Assembly (NCBI GenBank): GCA_030063045.1
Contig: JAQSEB010000042.1
Span: 1,550,001-1,614,000, forward strand
DNA length: 64,000 bases
Direction of reading: 5' to 3'
From: Pratylenchus scribneri
Lineage: Eukaryota; Nematoda; Chromadorea; Rhabditida; Pratylenchidae
Shown: positions 11,984-29,257 of the stretch, in pieces
Layout of the letters: each line of letters begins with the position of its first letter
How positions within the stretch are numbered: position 1 is the stretch's first letter
Notes under the pieces: generated by a model
The model's input: the letters and a program-made list of their open reading frames with translations, nothing else
Told to the model about the DNA's origin: nothing
Database searches by the model: none
Program-made: the position numbers and the translations under genes

Positions 11984-13486
11984 ATGAAGATCATTTCGCT
12001 GTTTCCGCTGATTGCTTTCGCTTTGGCAACAACCCTGCCTTCTATTATTTTTGGACAGCGTTTTGCGGTATCCAATTGCATGCATAAATACTGCTTGATT
12101 TTGGAGGCGAACATCACTGGAACCTTGGAATATCATAACACGGTTTGAACTTTAAAATATTAATAAAATAATCAATAATTTTAGTACTTAAACAAAATCA
12201 TCAAGGTTGAGTTCACAGTTCCGGAGGAAGGTCTTGGCTTTGCCCGGGTGAACAAGGATGGCAGTGTTTGTGCGGAGAAGGAACAAAAGCTGCAGTTGGA
12301 TTTTGTGCCAAAAATGCAACCGGAAGTGTCACCATTGGAAACACAGGAGAAATGGTTTAAATAAAATTGTTTGCATTATTCAATAAATATTTCAATTTTT
12401 AGGAGCATCTTCTTGCAATTTGTAAAGATACTCAAAGATTCTGATGTTTATTACCGGCTGACGAATTATTCCCTCAATGTGCACTACTATCCATCAATGA
12501 ATTCCACATATACAAGTAAATTTTTGGAAGAATTTTATAAAAAAATTGCTTATTAATTTAAGAATTAATAAGTAACTATAGCGATTTTCTGGTAAAGTTT
12601 TTAGGTTCGAAATAATATATTTCGTCTAGAAATGTATTCTAGAATTTGTAAAAATGGAAAATCAAGCCTGAAAAAATAGCTTCATTTGGGCGGATTCGAA
12701 CCCATGACCTAAATATTTCAAACGAGAAAATCTAACCCTCTAGTCCAACCAATCAATATACCAAAAATTAAAATAACTTTAAATTTTGCATTAAGATGGC
12801 ACCATCCCATACGTCTATTCTATTTCTTTGGTGAACGATTACAATGGGTATGGATGGGAATGGGAGTGGATTTGGAATTTATTAATTTATTCCAGCAGAT
12901 TCGTTTGCTCTTGGAGGCATCTGCCGTTGAAATATGCCTCCATCCAATTCAAAAATTTGAAGGTAAATGTTGGGATGAGATAATTTTTAATATTCCTACT
13001 AATAAATAGCCCGGATTTTTGGGTTTTGACCTTTTTTTGTATTCTATCATGAAAAATGACTCAATTAGTTGACCTATTTTAACTCGACAAAAATTCAAAG
13101 AAAGACAATTAATTCGGTTTTTGCATCCGAAAAATCTTTGAACTATTAAATAAAATTTTTAATTTGAATTTCACAATTTTCCGTTCAGATTGATGCATTT
13201 GTCAATCAGGGACCACCCGGAATTCAACCAAAATCAAGGTGGGGAATTTATAATTGACGGAAAGACAATGCTTAAAATTATTTTCAGCATTCGAACAATC
13301 CATGGACTATTTGTGCAATTTCAAGCGCAATTCCTCCAATTCAACGGTAATTCTTTTGTGTGATTTTGATAATTTAAATATTTTCAACCCCATTTGCAGA
13401 TTGATATATGCGTTTTTAAAGGAATTGTGATTGGAGTGATGTTGATGCTGGGGTTGATGTGCTGCTATATTGGATTTTCTCGATGA
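11984..13486 (+). CDS. LAMP-family single-pass membrane glycoprotein
   Basis: The start at 11984 gives the signal peptide MKIISLFPLIAFALATTLP. The luminal part has the LAMP pattern: NCMHKYCLILEANITGTLEY, a middle DGSVC and LQLDFVP, then VYYRLTNYSLNVHYYPSMN, VYSISLVNDYNGRFVCSWRH, IQFKNLKIDAF, and a Cys shortly before the membrane (NGNSFIDIC). N-glycosylation sites NIT, NYS, NST and NGT are present. The C-terminal helix KGIVIGVMLMLGLMCCYIGF leaves almost no cytoplasmic tail, so the usual lysosomal GYxx motif is absent. LAMP proteins sit in lysosomal or vesicle membranes; the short UNC-46-like neuronal LAMP is a possible relative. Frame is kept at the last junction only if exon 13288-13357 uses the donor GTGTGA instead of the nearer GTAATT. 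A tRNA-like relic lies in an intron. Confidence 0.6.
12686..12755 (-). pseudogene. tRNA-like relic in an intron
   Basis: On the minus strand there is a degenerate A-box region and an intact B-box GGTTCGAATCC, preceded by TTTAGGTCATG. The acceptor stem does not close, so it is not a working tRNA. It shares the TTTAGGTC-GGGTTCGAATCCGC text with the relic at 61477-61550. Confidence 0.55.
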
Positions 13487-14100
13487 TTGAGGAAGAGTGT
13501 GATGATGAACGACGGAATTGATGATATCCATTTTTGATAAATTAATTTATTTTCAACAAATCAAATCCACTCAAAAATCGACAGTCCAACAATATACCTA
13601 TTTTTGTATTTGCTTTATTTACTCAATATTCTCTTCTCCCGTTTAATTTGGCTTTTCTTCTTTATTGTTTTCCACCCCAATTTTATGGCATTATTCCATC
13701 ATTTTCCCGGCATCCTTTCATCCAAAGTTCACCAAATATATTTTATTGATAAATTTGATTTGATTTTATCAATTGGAGATTTAATCAAAAAATTTCAAAC
13801 TTATTCAACGAGCGGATTTTGAAAAATTATTAAAAATTTTGCCCTATGCTTTGAAATTTCTTAAAAATTTTTAAAAAATTTATAACTAAATAACTATCAG
13901 AGATCCAGCCATGAATTTTTGATATTTTTAGCAATGATAAATAAGCGATAAATAAATTTTATCCGATAAAATTAAATAAATTCCCAACAAAACCGGCAAT
14001 AAAATTTGAATTTGGAATGCCGAAGACGCAATATTAAAAAATTATTTTAAAATTCATTCATTCATCAAATATTCTCTTCAATTATTCTTCAATTCCCCTA
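13487..14100. other. Convergent 3' region, no gene seen
   Basis: AT-rich spacer between the converging ends of the LAMP-like gene and the RidA gene. The short ORF at 13604-13822 has no supporting features. Confidence 0.5.
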
Positions 14101-14714
14101 TTATTGCTGTTGGACAACGGCGACAGCTTCAATTTCGACCAATCCGCCTTTTGGCAATGCAGAAACCTGCGTGTGTTAATTTAAATATTAAAAATTAAAA
14201 AAGAATAATATTTTTACTTGATAGCAAGCTCGTGCCGGAAATCCCTGTTTTTCATTGAAGAATTTTGCATAGACTTCGTTGACCACCGGGAAATGGGCCA
14301 TGTCCACCAGCAAAATTGTTGTTTTCACAACTAAAATTTGAAAATATTTAATAAAATAAGCAAAAAATGTACCATTGTCAAAATTGGCACCGGCCGCTTT
14401 GAGTATTTCGCCCATATTTTGCATTGCCTGCTCCGTTTGAACTTTCACCTCTGGGCCTTTGAATTCTCCACTGCCCGGCACCAGACCCAATTGGCCACTG
14501 ATGTAAAGGGTTGGGCCGGCACGAATCGCTTGGCTGAAAATATTAAATATTTTAATATTATTTTAAAATATTTTATTTATAATTTATTTTCAAAAAAAAA
14601 ATATTTATTATTTTAATTTATTAATTATTTTTAATTAATTAATTACCTATAAGGCCCAATGGCTGCCGGCGCATTTGCTGTATTCACAATAATTTTCTTC
14701 AGAGCCGAAGACAT
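14101..14714 (-). CDS. RidA family enamine/imine deaminase
   Basis: RidA (YjgF/YER057c/UK114) proteins hydrolyse reactive enamines and imines made by PLP enzymes to harmless 2-ketoacids and ammonia. Four exons give a protein of about 137 residues, the normal size. Visible family blocks: NTANAPAAIGPYSQAIRAG, LYISGQLGLVPGSGEF, EQAMQNMGEILKAAGANFDN, VVKTTILLVDMAHFPVVNEV, and FPARACYQVSALPKGGLVEI. The conserved active-site Arg (PARACYQV) and Glu (VEIEAVAV) are present. The start at 14714 gives MSSALKKIIV with no obvious targeting peptide. It is the last gene of a run of four minus-strand genes with small gaps, 214 bp after the RCC1L start codon. Confidence 0.93.
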
Positions 14715-14928
14715 CACAAAATATTAAATTAAAATAAAATGAAATAAAATTATGAAAAAAAAATAATGTGAAATGGACCATTCAAGGCCATTTTAAAATG
14801 ATTGTTATCAATACAAAATTATTCACATTTTTTGTGCTTATCAGTAAAAAATAAAAATTTACAAAAACAAAAAATTTGTAAAATTGATAATAAAATAATG
14901 TTAAATTGTAAATTTTCTTTTTTTGTGT

Positions 14929-17667
14929 TCAATATCGATCCGCAATGAAGAGGGAATGGTCCGGTCCAATGGAAGCCTGTTTCACGGTTTCAGACAATGT
15001 AACCTGCAAAAATATGTGGGAAGATTTATTATTTTCCATATTTAAATGCATAATTTTATATTTAAAAAAAAGATATTTGACTAGCTTTAATTGGGTAATT
15101 CCCGCTTGGTTAAATGTAAAAAAATGCTAATTTTATGATTTAAAATTAAAATAAATTATTGATTTTTGATAATTTTTATTTATTAAATTACCTGGAATGG
15201 AAAAAATTGATGATTTCGATGCCCTATTGCCAGGCTACCATGCTTATTTGCGCCCCAAGTGAACTGAAAATATAATTAAAAAATAAATTGAATTTAATTG
15301 GGATTTTAAACGAACCAAATGGCCGGCTTCCGTCAATGCACCCATCGAACAGCCACTGGCAAATACCTGAAAAGATTGTAAATTACTTTGGAAAGATTTT
15401 AAAAGAAAAAGTGGATAATCGAATCAAAAAATTTGTTCGCTATTTTTTTAACAAATAAACTATTTTTTAAAGATGTGTAAATAAAAATTTTGAGGAGGAT
15501 TCGAACCTTGGCATTTTTGGAGAGGAAACCAAAGTCGTTAACCACTCGTCTATTTATTAATTAATTTAAAAGTGAATGATTTCAAAATAAAAGAATTTTA
15601 ATTGGAATTTTGGAGGAATGTTTTAATTATTAATTAAATTTTATTTAATGAAATAGTCCAGCCCCATTTTTTTATTGTTTTAACGTCTATTTATTAGTGA
15701 AATAAACCATCCATTTTATTAATTATATTTAACGAACCCTTTTGACTTTGTTGTTCTCTTTCATTGTGGACGCAAACAAAGGTGGGTCCAGTTGAATTGG
15801 TCGGTTCAAATGTTCCACTTTTGGTCCAAGTCCGAGCACATATGAACCCCAAGTGAAGCAGTGGCCCTCCGAATTGCAAACAATGCTTAATTGATAGGAT
15901 AAATTTAATCAGATTAAATAGACAAAATACCATGAACTTCCGGTGGCCTCTGCCATCACTGCTTTGCCAATTTTGAAGGGAACATGCCGGGGGAATAAAA
16001 TCTAAAATTAATTTTGATTTTTTTAAATTAAATTTACCTGAGGTTCATCGGTGATTACGCCCAATTGGCCATATTCATTTTGGCCCCAAACAAATAAATC
16101 GCCTTTGGCGCTGACTGCAATCAATGTGCTGAACAAAAATATTCAAATATTTATGCAAAAATAATCAATAATTTTACTCTGTACTTCCACCAATTTGTCG
16201 GATTTGTTCCCCCTCCAAATCGCCTTTGACCAATTCCGGTGCCCATTGGAATTGTCCATTCCCATTGCCCAATTGTCCATCTGTGCCCAATCCCCAGGCG
16301 AATATTCGGCCCTTTTTTGTCAGCACAAATGTGCTGTCCAATGAGGCGTGGACCTGCAAAAAAATGGAATTAGATGGAAAATTATTTTTAAATAAATTTA
16401 TAAATTTAAAATTAATTCAATAAATTTAAAAAGGATTTTTTAATTCCTTTTAATTCAAAATTCATCCAATTTTTATTTTTTAACCTGAACAATGTCCTCA
16501 TCCCCATCCAATGGCAATGTTTTGACCGTGGCCAACATTCCATTCCGATTATGGGTGACCATTGGATGTTCAAGTGGATCGGCTGAAAACACATTAAACA
16601 TTGGGAATTAATTTGAATTCAAAAACCTGCGCATTGTCCGTGTGAATTGCTGCCAAAACAAAACACCTTATTTTGGTCAGTGTACACAATTGAATGCTGG
16701 AAATTATATTTATTTTTCTAATTAAATTTAAATGTACCATTCGCCCGGCGGAAATTCCTCGAATATTGCCCACCGCCTCCGGTAATAATATTCGTTTTCC
16801 CTGTAAATACCACATATCCGCCTCATTCCTTTCATGATAGGAAAATGGATTTTGCTCATCGGAACTAAAAATTGGCAATTATTTGAAATAATTTAAAAAT
16901 ATTTATTTTTATTAATTTATTTACATTTTTTCACCGTCATCATTTTGCCTTTTTGGCCCGCTAATTTGATAGAAATTATTCAAACCGGAACCGTACAATT
17001 CTACGAAATAATGAATTAATGAATATTTAAATTAGCCAAAATTTAACCTCTAGTTGAAGCGAAAAGAGAAAAGCCGGAACCGGCGGCCACAAATTTAATT
17101 TTTCGAACATTCATTTTGCCAATTCTCATTGGATTAATTAACTTAAATATAATTGAATTTTTTTATAAATTTATTATTTAATTAATACGGAATGGGAAGC
17201 GGCCGGCGATTTTACCAAATGTGGAATGGCAAGGGCACCGGTTGAAGTCAAACCTGAGGAATTTTGATGATTTTTATTAAAAATTAATTTTATTTAATAA
17301 ATATTCAAAAACCTGCTCCATAAACTGCGCAATTTGGCCTCTTCCGTTGGGTGAATTCATGCATTATTTTTGGCATTTTCTGCGGGATTCCCTCATGCAA
17401 TAGCCGCTCTTCGTCCGGCTCAAATTCATCCATTTTTGGATTGGCAGGAACTTTGAATAAAAATAAATTATTTATTTATTATTTTAATTCTGAAGAAAAA
17501 CCTTGAGAATTTGTGGAGCTGGGAGTGGAGGATGAAAATGTTGCGGCCGAATGCCCAATTCCCATTGTCATTTTTGACTTTGTTGTATTTTTTGTGTACA
17601 TTCGAAATATTTGCAAAGAATGGGAGCAATGGGGAAAATGATGAAAAGGTAAAAATTTGTCTAACAT
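14929..17667 (-). CDS. RCC1L: RCC1-like protein, mitochondrial RCC1L/WBSCR16 type
   Basis: RCC1-repeat seven-bladed propeller protein. Many short exons read KRPNCAVYGAGLTSTGALAI, KIKFVAAGSGFSLFAST, ELYGSGLNNFYQISG, YTDQNKVFCFGSNSHGQCA, KGRIFAWGLGTDGQLGNGNG, KGDLFVWGQNEYGQLGV, and end KQASIGPDHSLFIADRY. The Y-GAGLTSTGAL opening and the ELYGSGLN blade match RCC1L, a mitochondrial exchange-factor-like protein needed for mitoribosome assembly, better than nuclear RCC1; that choice is inference. The N-terminus from 17667 is basic and hydroxylated without acids (KNTTKSKMTMGIGHSAAT), compatible with mitochondrial import. The DHX35 stop codon is 154 bp upstream, suggesting co-transcription. A tRNA-like relic sits in an intron near 15.5 kb. 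Confidence 0.78.
15491..15558 (-). pseudogene. tRNA-Ser/Leu-like relic in an intron
   Basis: On the minus strand, GACGAGTGGTTAACGACTTT resembles a type II tRNA A-box and D-arm, and AAGGTTCGAATCCTCC a T-arm, but the stems are short and the anticodon arm is degenerate. It lies within an RCC1L intron. Confidence 0.55.
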
Positions 17668-17821
17668 TTTTGGCTAAAAAATTTAATTAAAACAAATGTT
17701 TAAAAAATTAGATAAAATATTTTTTTAAATAATAAAATTTCATATTCATAAAATGCATTAAAAATAAATAAATTTATTCAATAATTCTAAAAAAATTTGA
17801 ATTAATTGGGAAAATAGAAAA

Positions 17822-21337
<3,516 letters not shown>

Positions 21338-21492
21338 CTTTTTTTGAATTATTTTAGTTATTAAAATAAATTAATATCAAATATAATCGCATGAAATTAA
21401 CAATTGAAAAAAAATGAATAAAATATTGAATAATTTTTATTCAATTAAATTAATTTAAAGCAATGAAAATAAATTAATTCGAATTTATTTAT

Positions 21493-23138
<1,646 letters not shown>

Positions 23139-24348
23139 TTATGGACGAAAATGGGCAGCCAATCCACGGGCAAATTGCGGTACAACGCGTTGGACCATCA
23201 ACTCTTCCTGCGGAATATTTTCATAAATTAATAAGAAATTAACAAATAAAATTAACCAATGAGATGTTCTCATCCGGAACAACAATGCGCGTTTTGGCCC
23301 CTCCAACCGGAGCCACTTTCGAAGTTGTTGGGCCACCACCAAAATTTGGCTTAACATCAGTCGTTTCCTCTTTTGCGGTTCCTGTTGCCGTTCCCTGCTG
23401 TCCTTGGTAAGCGGCGAAGGCAGCTTGGGGCGGAAGTGGTGGTGGTGCACCCGGCATTGGAATGTTTGAAGTGGACGGCGGAGTGGGAATCATGCCGGGA
23501 AGAAATCCACCGGGTGGTGGTATCATCCCAGGCGGAAACATTCCCGGTCGAATGCCGCCAAGTGTTGGGAGTGGAATGCCACCAGCTTAATATTTAAAAT
23601 TAATTTAAAATATTCAACCATAAATAAACCTGCTGTAACACCAAATGAGATAGAAGAGGGCACAAAATGCTGCATTGAGACCTGCGGCATTGGTGGCATC
23701 CCCGGCATTCCGCCAGCCGCTATCATCATTCCAGGTGGCATTGGAATTCCGGGACGAGGCATTTTGGCGGGCGGCGGTCCGGATGGTTCATCCGGCGGTA
23801 ATTGCGGTTCACCCCTAAAATATAATGTGTATCAAATGCATTAATTTAAATATTGTTGTGCTGCATTATTCATAAAAGCTATTTTTTAAATTGCAAATAG
23901 CCAATGTTTTAAATGCAACATTTATATTTTCTGGTCCGAGAGGATAATGCCCAACCATTGATAATTGAATTTTGGTTGGTCAATCGGTAAGGACCAATTT
24001 AAATTTTATGTTTTTATTTCGGTCAAAATTAACTGACATATCCGCTGGAATTCCTTCCATTCCGTACACTTCAATATTCACATTGTCACGGCCCGGTAAA
24101 GCGCCAGGGATTTTGTCAATTGTTTCCTTATGCACTTGCATACAATGAATGGCCAGCCCTGGTCCAGTGAACAATTTTTTGTTGCAAATATGACATTTGA
24201 AGTGTTTAGCCTTTTGATGTTGAATTAGGATCTTCTCATCCTCAAATTCTCGGTTGCAATACCTAAATAAAAAACATTTTGGCTTAATTCAGAATTAAAA
24301 TTCTTACCAACACCATGGCTTTTGATTCTTCTTCTTCTTTCGTCCCAT
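23139..24348 (-). CDS. ZNF207: BuGZ/ZNF207 zinc-finger protein
   Basis: The start at 24348 gives [20 protein letters not shown]. Two C2H2 fingers lie at about residues 12-60: [20 protein letters not shown] and [20 protein letters not shown] ending in VHKE. This is the highly conserved BuGZ/ZNF207 head, which stabilises Bub3 and binds microtubules and also helps splicing. The rest is low complexity and Pro/Gly/Met-rich ([40 protein letters not shown]), as in the family, where it drives coacervation. The end reads [20 protein letters not shown] then [10 protein letters not shown]; the Glu-Glu pair may be the GLEBS-like Bub3-binding site, but that is weak. Five or six exons; transcribed away from the CHCHD gene. 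Confidence 0.88.
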
Positions 24349-24989
24349 TTTTACGTTTATAAATTATTTCTCTGATTTTAGATTAGATCACAATTTTCTA
24401 AATTTGGATATGAATTAATTAAAAATCTGATTATCTCATTTAGAATTAAAAAGACCATATTTAAGTAGCCCTAGTGTAAATGTTTTATTTTCAAACGAAT
24501 TCTCATTATAATCTAACTTCATGCTTCATCAAACCAAAACCGACCGGAAAAATTAAGAACTGCTCAAAAAATTCAGAGAAAAAAAATAAAAATCAGATAT
24601 TCAAAATAAATTCAATTTTACTCCTATTGATTTTGGCATTTTTTATTTCTCTTCTAGAACATTCATCATTCACATTCACACCAGACAAAAAAAAAACGCA
24701 TCCATGGATCCATCCATTTTCCATTCCAATTCCATTTCCATCCCATCATTTAATCAATAACAACACGTGAAAGCTTACTAAAATGATAGTTAGTAAACTT
24801 AACAAAAGTAGTAGTAGTAGTAGTCGTAGCATCAGTATCAGTATGTATGATGGGATGACGTTAACGGACTTATTACAAAATATATTCTCCATTTTGTTTC
24901 ATAATGATGCGATGAAATTTTTTGACCTATTCTCATTTCTCAATTTTAGAAATTTTCAAAGACATTAAAATTTATTAAATTCTGTAATA
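24349..24989. other. Shared upstream region of divergent genes
   Basis: Lies between BuGZ (minus) and the CHCHD gene (plus), so it should contain both promoters. A (AGT)n tract lies near 24805-24823. No gene supported. Confidence 0.5.
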
Positions 24990-25497
24990 ATGGTTCGTCG
25001 ACGCAGCGCCTCTCCCCGTGCTAGTTCCCCAGTTCGAAGTGCTCCATCCCGTGCTGTTGCTCCTTCGCCTCCATCCAAAACAAGTTCAACTCCAATTGGA
25101 TCTGGTCATGGTCAACCTCAGCAACGTCAACCCGGATTATTTGGCCAAATGGCCGCAACTGCTGGAGGAGTTGCAATCGGATCGGCTGTGGTATACTTTT
25201 TATTTAACATTCAAGTATCGAAATGAAATGTATTTAGGGACATGCCGTTGGCAATATGTTCGGCGGTGGACGCGGTGAGGAAGTCGCCCAACAAGCTCCG
25301 GTTTCAAATGAGAAGCCGCAACAATATTCGCAACCCTGTGAATTCGAATGGCGTCAATTCTTGGAATGGTAAATCATTCACATTCAATGAATATGAAATC
25401 CTAAATTTTATTCAGCACTCAAAACCAATCGGATGTGGGCATTTGCCAAAGCTTCAACGACGTTTTCAAGGAGTGCAAGGCTCGTTATGGCCAATGA
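24990..25497 (+). CDS. CHCHD2/CHCHD10-type twin CX9C mitochondrial protein
   Basis: The start at 24990 gives the basic Ser/Pro-rich MVRRRSASPRASSPVRSAPS, a mitochondrial targeting type head. A Gly-rich hydrophobic segment follows: GLFGQMAATAGGVAIGSAVG, HAVGNMFGGG. The C-terminal CHCH domain has a twin CX9C motif: CEFEWRQFLEC and CQSFNDVFKEC, oxidised by the Mia40 pathway. It ends KARYGQ at 25497. Three exons (first donor near 25187; a second intron splits the LEC codon). Homologue of C. elegans HAR-1. CHCHD2/10 proteins work in the intermembrane space at cristae and in the stress response. The ERH gene follows on the same strand after 360 bp. Confidence 0.93.
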
Positions 25498-25857
25498 TCT
25501 AACCATGGATGATTGTGCTGTGGACAAAGAAAAGAAAAGCAAATGGACCCTTAAAATGATTTAGGATGAAAAGAATTAAAATGATGCGATAATTTTTCGG
25601 ATTTAAATTTTCAAAAATTTTGTGGCTAACGTAATTGTGTTAAAAGTTAATTTGATTAAATTGATGATCATTCTTTTTTAAAATATTTATTTGTTGGAAA
25701 AGTCAATTCAATTATATTGGTCAATTGGGTGTCACCTCTTGTATTCAATATTCAAATTTACCCATTAAAATTTAATAGAAATAAACCGCCATCATTTTGG
25801 ATAAACCAGAACCACTATATAATCCTTGCTTTTGACACATCAATAAAACATTCAAAT
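25498..25857 (+). other. Spacer between CHCHD2/10 and ERH genes
   Basis: AT-rich spacer between two same-strand genes. No gene, and no clear polyadenylation or trans-splice landmark that I would vouch for. Confidence 0.4.
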
Positions 25858-26628
25858 ATGACGCACACAATTCTGCTTATCCAATCCAGCGCCAAGGTTG
25901 ACTCCCGAACATGGTTTGTGAGATTGATGAATAAAAAAATGAAAAATGTTTAAAATGTCAGAAAAAAGTATTATAAATTGCTGGAAGATTACTACCTTGT
26001 AGTGTAACCAATCAGAGATCCACTGTGTTTTTGGCTTGGGTTTAACCAATTCAAGCTTATATGGAAACCCAAAAACGAAAATCGGTTTAGAAACGGTTTA
26101 ATACCCATTTTTGACCAGAGCAAAAGAATACAATTCACTGTGTCTCATAGAGAATTAACAATTGGGTAAAACATGGTTTGATGCTATAGTAAAAACCATT
26201 GAACTGTTTTACAATCTTTTTGATTAAATACAATCCAATAAATTTAACTCGTTTATTCCATTTTTCAATCATTTAATTTTACTTAAAGGAGTGATTATGA
26301 GACTTCGACCGATTGCATGGAGGCGGTTTGCAAAATCTACGAGGAACATTTGAAGAAGCTGAACCCGGATTTACCATGCATTCAGTCAGTTTGACACTTC
26401 TTTCGATATTTCTTACAAATTATTATTTGAGATATGACATTGCGGATTTGTTCAAATTTATTGATCGTCTCTCCGATTTGTGCTGTCTTGTGCTCGAGAA
26501 AAATGTTTACGTCCCAAAGGTTAATATTTTTAATTAAAAATTTTGGCATAATTTTCTAGGGCAAAGACTACATCAAGGAGCAAATTTTCATTCTTCTCCG
26601 TGGTCAAGCTTCGGGCTCATCCAAATGA
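25858..26628 (+). CDS. ERH: Enhancer of rudimentary homologue (ERH)
   Basis: Small dimeric nuclear protein acting in mRNA processing; in nematodes ERH-type proteins also work with piRNA processing factors. Four exons: 25858-25914, one from 26290, one from near 26431, and a last one ending at 26628. The protein is about 103 residues, the usual ERH size. Family text: [69 protein letters not shown], and [16 protein letters not shown]. The first exon stops within the Trp codon (TG then G), which fixes the splice phase. C. elegans has two ERH paralogues; which one this matches cannot be told here. Confidence 0.95.
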
Positions 26629-27222
26629 ATGAATGAATAATTCGGGAGGAAGAGGAGATGAATTCCCATTCACAAAATTGATCTTATTAATTTTTTGTTC
26701 CTATATTGAATTTTTGCATTGATTTAATTTAATCCAATTTATTTTTTCACTTTTAAATCAACAATAAATTTTGGGTTTTTTAATTTTTAATTATAAGCTG
26801 CTATTTTTTGATTTTCTGTTGGATGAATAAAAATGCTTTCTTTTTAAAAAAAAAAGATAATATGACAGTAAAAAGAATTGAAACAACAAAATGAATGTAG
26901 GAATGTTTCCACAAATTGAATAGGAGGAGGAAAATACAAACACCAAAAATACAATAAAAAATGAGAAATAATTTTTTGGAGGAGAGAAGTGTATTTGGGG
27001 ATTGGGATTGATGGATGGAAAACAAAACAATATGTTAATTAAAAGTCAACAAAAATTGTATTATTCCCTTTGCTGAACATCTCATCGGGTTGAACATTTC
27101 TTGTCTTCTGCTGCCCAGGATGGAACAAAACAATAACAAATTTAAATATTCCAATATATATTCTCTATATTCATCACATTTCATCCAAAAATGAAATTGA
27201 ACTTCTGAGAATATGAATTAAA
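26629..27222. other. Convergent 3' region
   Basis: Lies between ERH (plus) and DNAJC25 (minus). A possible extra last exon of DNAJC25 is seen at about 27047-27115 (minus, reading NVQPDEMFSKGNN in one frame), but its phase does not match the upstream donor. Nothing else seen. Confidence 0.4.
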
Positions 27223-28539
27223 TTATATTTTTGTAAATGTTAAAATTAACCCGGCTTGTTTTTTCATGAACCGCTGATACTGGCGATATCGACCGGATTT
27301 TGCCAATTTCTCCTTTTCCTCACGATCTTTTTGCTCTTTCCATCGAGTGAATTCCGGCCTTTTCCACAGCTCATTCAGCAAATATTCTTCCATTTGCCTC
27401 GGTTCGGTCGCAGCGAATTGTTCTTCCGTCAATTTCAAATTTCTTCGAATTAAATAGCATTTGGCCTCGTCGTCGTATTCCTCCTTTTTTATCCAATATT
27501 TCCAAACCCAATTCAGCCACCAACGCAATTGGCTGATCAAAGTTAATGGCAAGATTATCTAAAAAAGTGAATAAATTTTCAAAATAAATAAAATAAACGA
27601 ACAATTTGCCAAGCCAGCGTTTGATAAACAGAAGGGGGCCTATATCCGCCACTGATGCTAATATTTTCCTCAATAATTCCACTAAAATAAACAAATAAAT
27701 TAATGTTTTGATTTTAATTAAAAACCCAAAACCTAATCACTGTTTCGGCATCGATTCCATTTTTCTGCCTTTTTTTAATTTTTCCCGTTTGTTTGTCAAA
27801 TTCCAACACTCCCCGCTCCTTGGCAATGTCAATGGCCATACTTCGGAATTTGACTTGTTCCTTGGCATACCTCAACGCTTCCCTATATTTTTGATGGGCG
27901 CTCAAATACTTTAAAATTAATTTTTTTTCATTAATTTATTTAAAAAAATAAAACCTGAATAATTGAAATAAGCAAAATGGTAACAACAATAACAATGCGC
28001 ACATCCACTCGTGGTGCCGTTCTCAATCGATAATATTGATAATACTGAAAAAAAATCGAATTAATCGATCGAATTTTGAATAAATTGGAAAATATTCCAC
28101 CCCAATTTTCGCTTACATTGTAATATCGCTCCTCGGGATGGTCCAAATAATAATCATAATATTCTCTCGTTTCGTCATCTTTTAATGTCTCATAGGCGGT
28201 GGCAATTAGTCGAAATTGGTCTTCAGCCTCTTCGCGTGGAATATCCTTGACTCGATCCGGGTGATGTTGACGAGCCAATTTTCGGTAAATTCTTGGCAAA
28301 TCCGATTTATTGAAGTCATCTCGGGTGATTTCCAATACTAAAAATGGTGTTAATTATTATTTTGATTTTCGCAAATTATAATTCATACCGTCATAGCAGG
28401 TCACTGTTCCACAATATAGGCCAGGTGCCAATCCAACCGATTGAACCCTCATCGGAAATGTGAGAAATAAGATGGCCATAAAAGACGAAAAATAAATTAA
28501 TGAAGAACATTTTTTGGAAAGGCGTAAAAGAAGCAACAT
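27223..28539 (-). CDS. DNAJC25: DNAJC25-type membrane J-domain protein
   Basis: Endomembrane Hsp40 co-chaperone. The start at 28539 gives the hydrophobic head MLLLLRLSKKCSSLIYFSSF, MAILFLTFP, and a luminal GLYCGTVTCYDVLEITRDDF. The J domain carries the HPD motif in YRKLARQHHPDRVKDIPREE, followed by FRLIATAYETLKDDETREYY and DYYLDHPEERYY. A second membrane helix reads VRIVIVVTILLISIIQYLSA. The charged tail includes KYREALRYAKEQVKFRSMA, RWWLNWVWKYWIKKEEYDDE and FTRWKEQKDREEKEKLA, as in DNAJC25 and C. elegans DNJ-2. The visible stop is at 27223 after KKQAG and a few intron-like residues; a further 3' exon may replace that end. Confidence 0.9.
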
Positions 28540-29257
28540 CTAAAATTTATTAATTAATTTCTGCTGTTTTTTTTTGGCCAACTCATCAATGAATGAAGAA
28601 GCAATTTTTGGATAGCAAAATGATTGAATAAGGAAGGAAGGAAAGGAGATGCGCATGCGCAGATATAGCCAAAAAGAGAATCAATAAAGCCTTTTTGGGA
28701 AGGGAGTTGATTGAGGCCGGCTGGAATAGAAGCTTGAATTGAATAGAAAATCGGGAAAAATAATAGTACTTTCTATTTTCGGTTAAAAGAGATGAATGAG
28801 AATGAGTCTAATGTTTTTATGAGATGAGATTAATGGAAATTGAATGCTTTTTATGGGAGTTGGATTGGTTTTCAATTTGTTAGCCGAATTAAATTATATA
28901 TCATTTTTATCAGCTAACAAAAATTCTGAATTTTGATTCTGATGATGAGTGCCGACTGCCGAATACCGAACAATGGTATAATAATGCGGAATATATTTTT
29001 CTTCCTTTTTTTCTTTCTTCAATCCATAATAAAAATCCATCCCATTCCCATCCAAATATTTTTTATTACCAATGCAAAACCAATAGCCACGTTTCTTCAT
29101 CACTTTTAAAATAATAATCAATCTTTTAGGTATCTTTAAGTTCCTTTTTTAATTGAATCGATGAATAAACTAATCGCGTTTTAAACCTGTGGAAAAAATT
29201 GTTACATTTTTTAGATTTATTTACCAAAGATTTGGGAATTAATTTAACCGATTATTA
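28540..29257. other. Shared upstream region of DNAJC25 and the golgin gene
   Basis: Divergent intergenic region. It contains the palindromic NRF1-like text TGCGCATGCGCA near 28651-28662, which might be a promoter element. The 75-residue minus ORF at 28894-29121 is not supported. Confidence 0.45.

Noticed and set aside
13288..13486. Apparent frameshift before the membrane helix of the LAMP-like gene
   Set aside because: Using the donor at 13358 (GTGTGA) instead of 13347 restores the frame and gives the expected LAMP-like Cys before the helix.
28651..28662. TGCGCATGCGCA palindrome as an NRF1 promoter site
   Set aside because: A single motif in an intergenic region is too little to call a regulatory feature with confidence; mentioned only in the spacer note.
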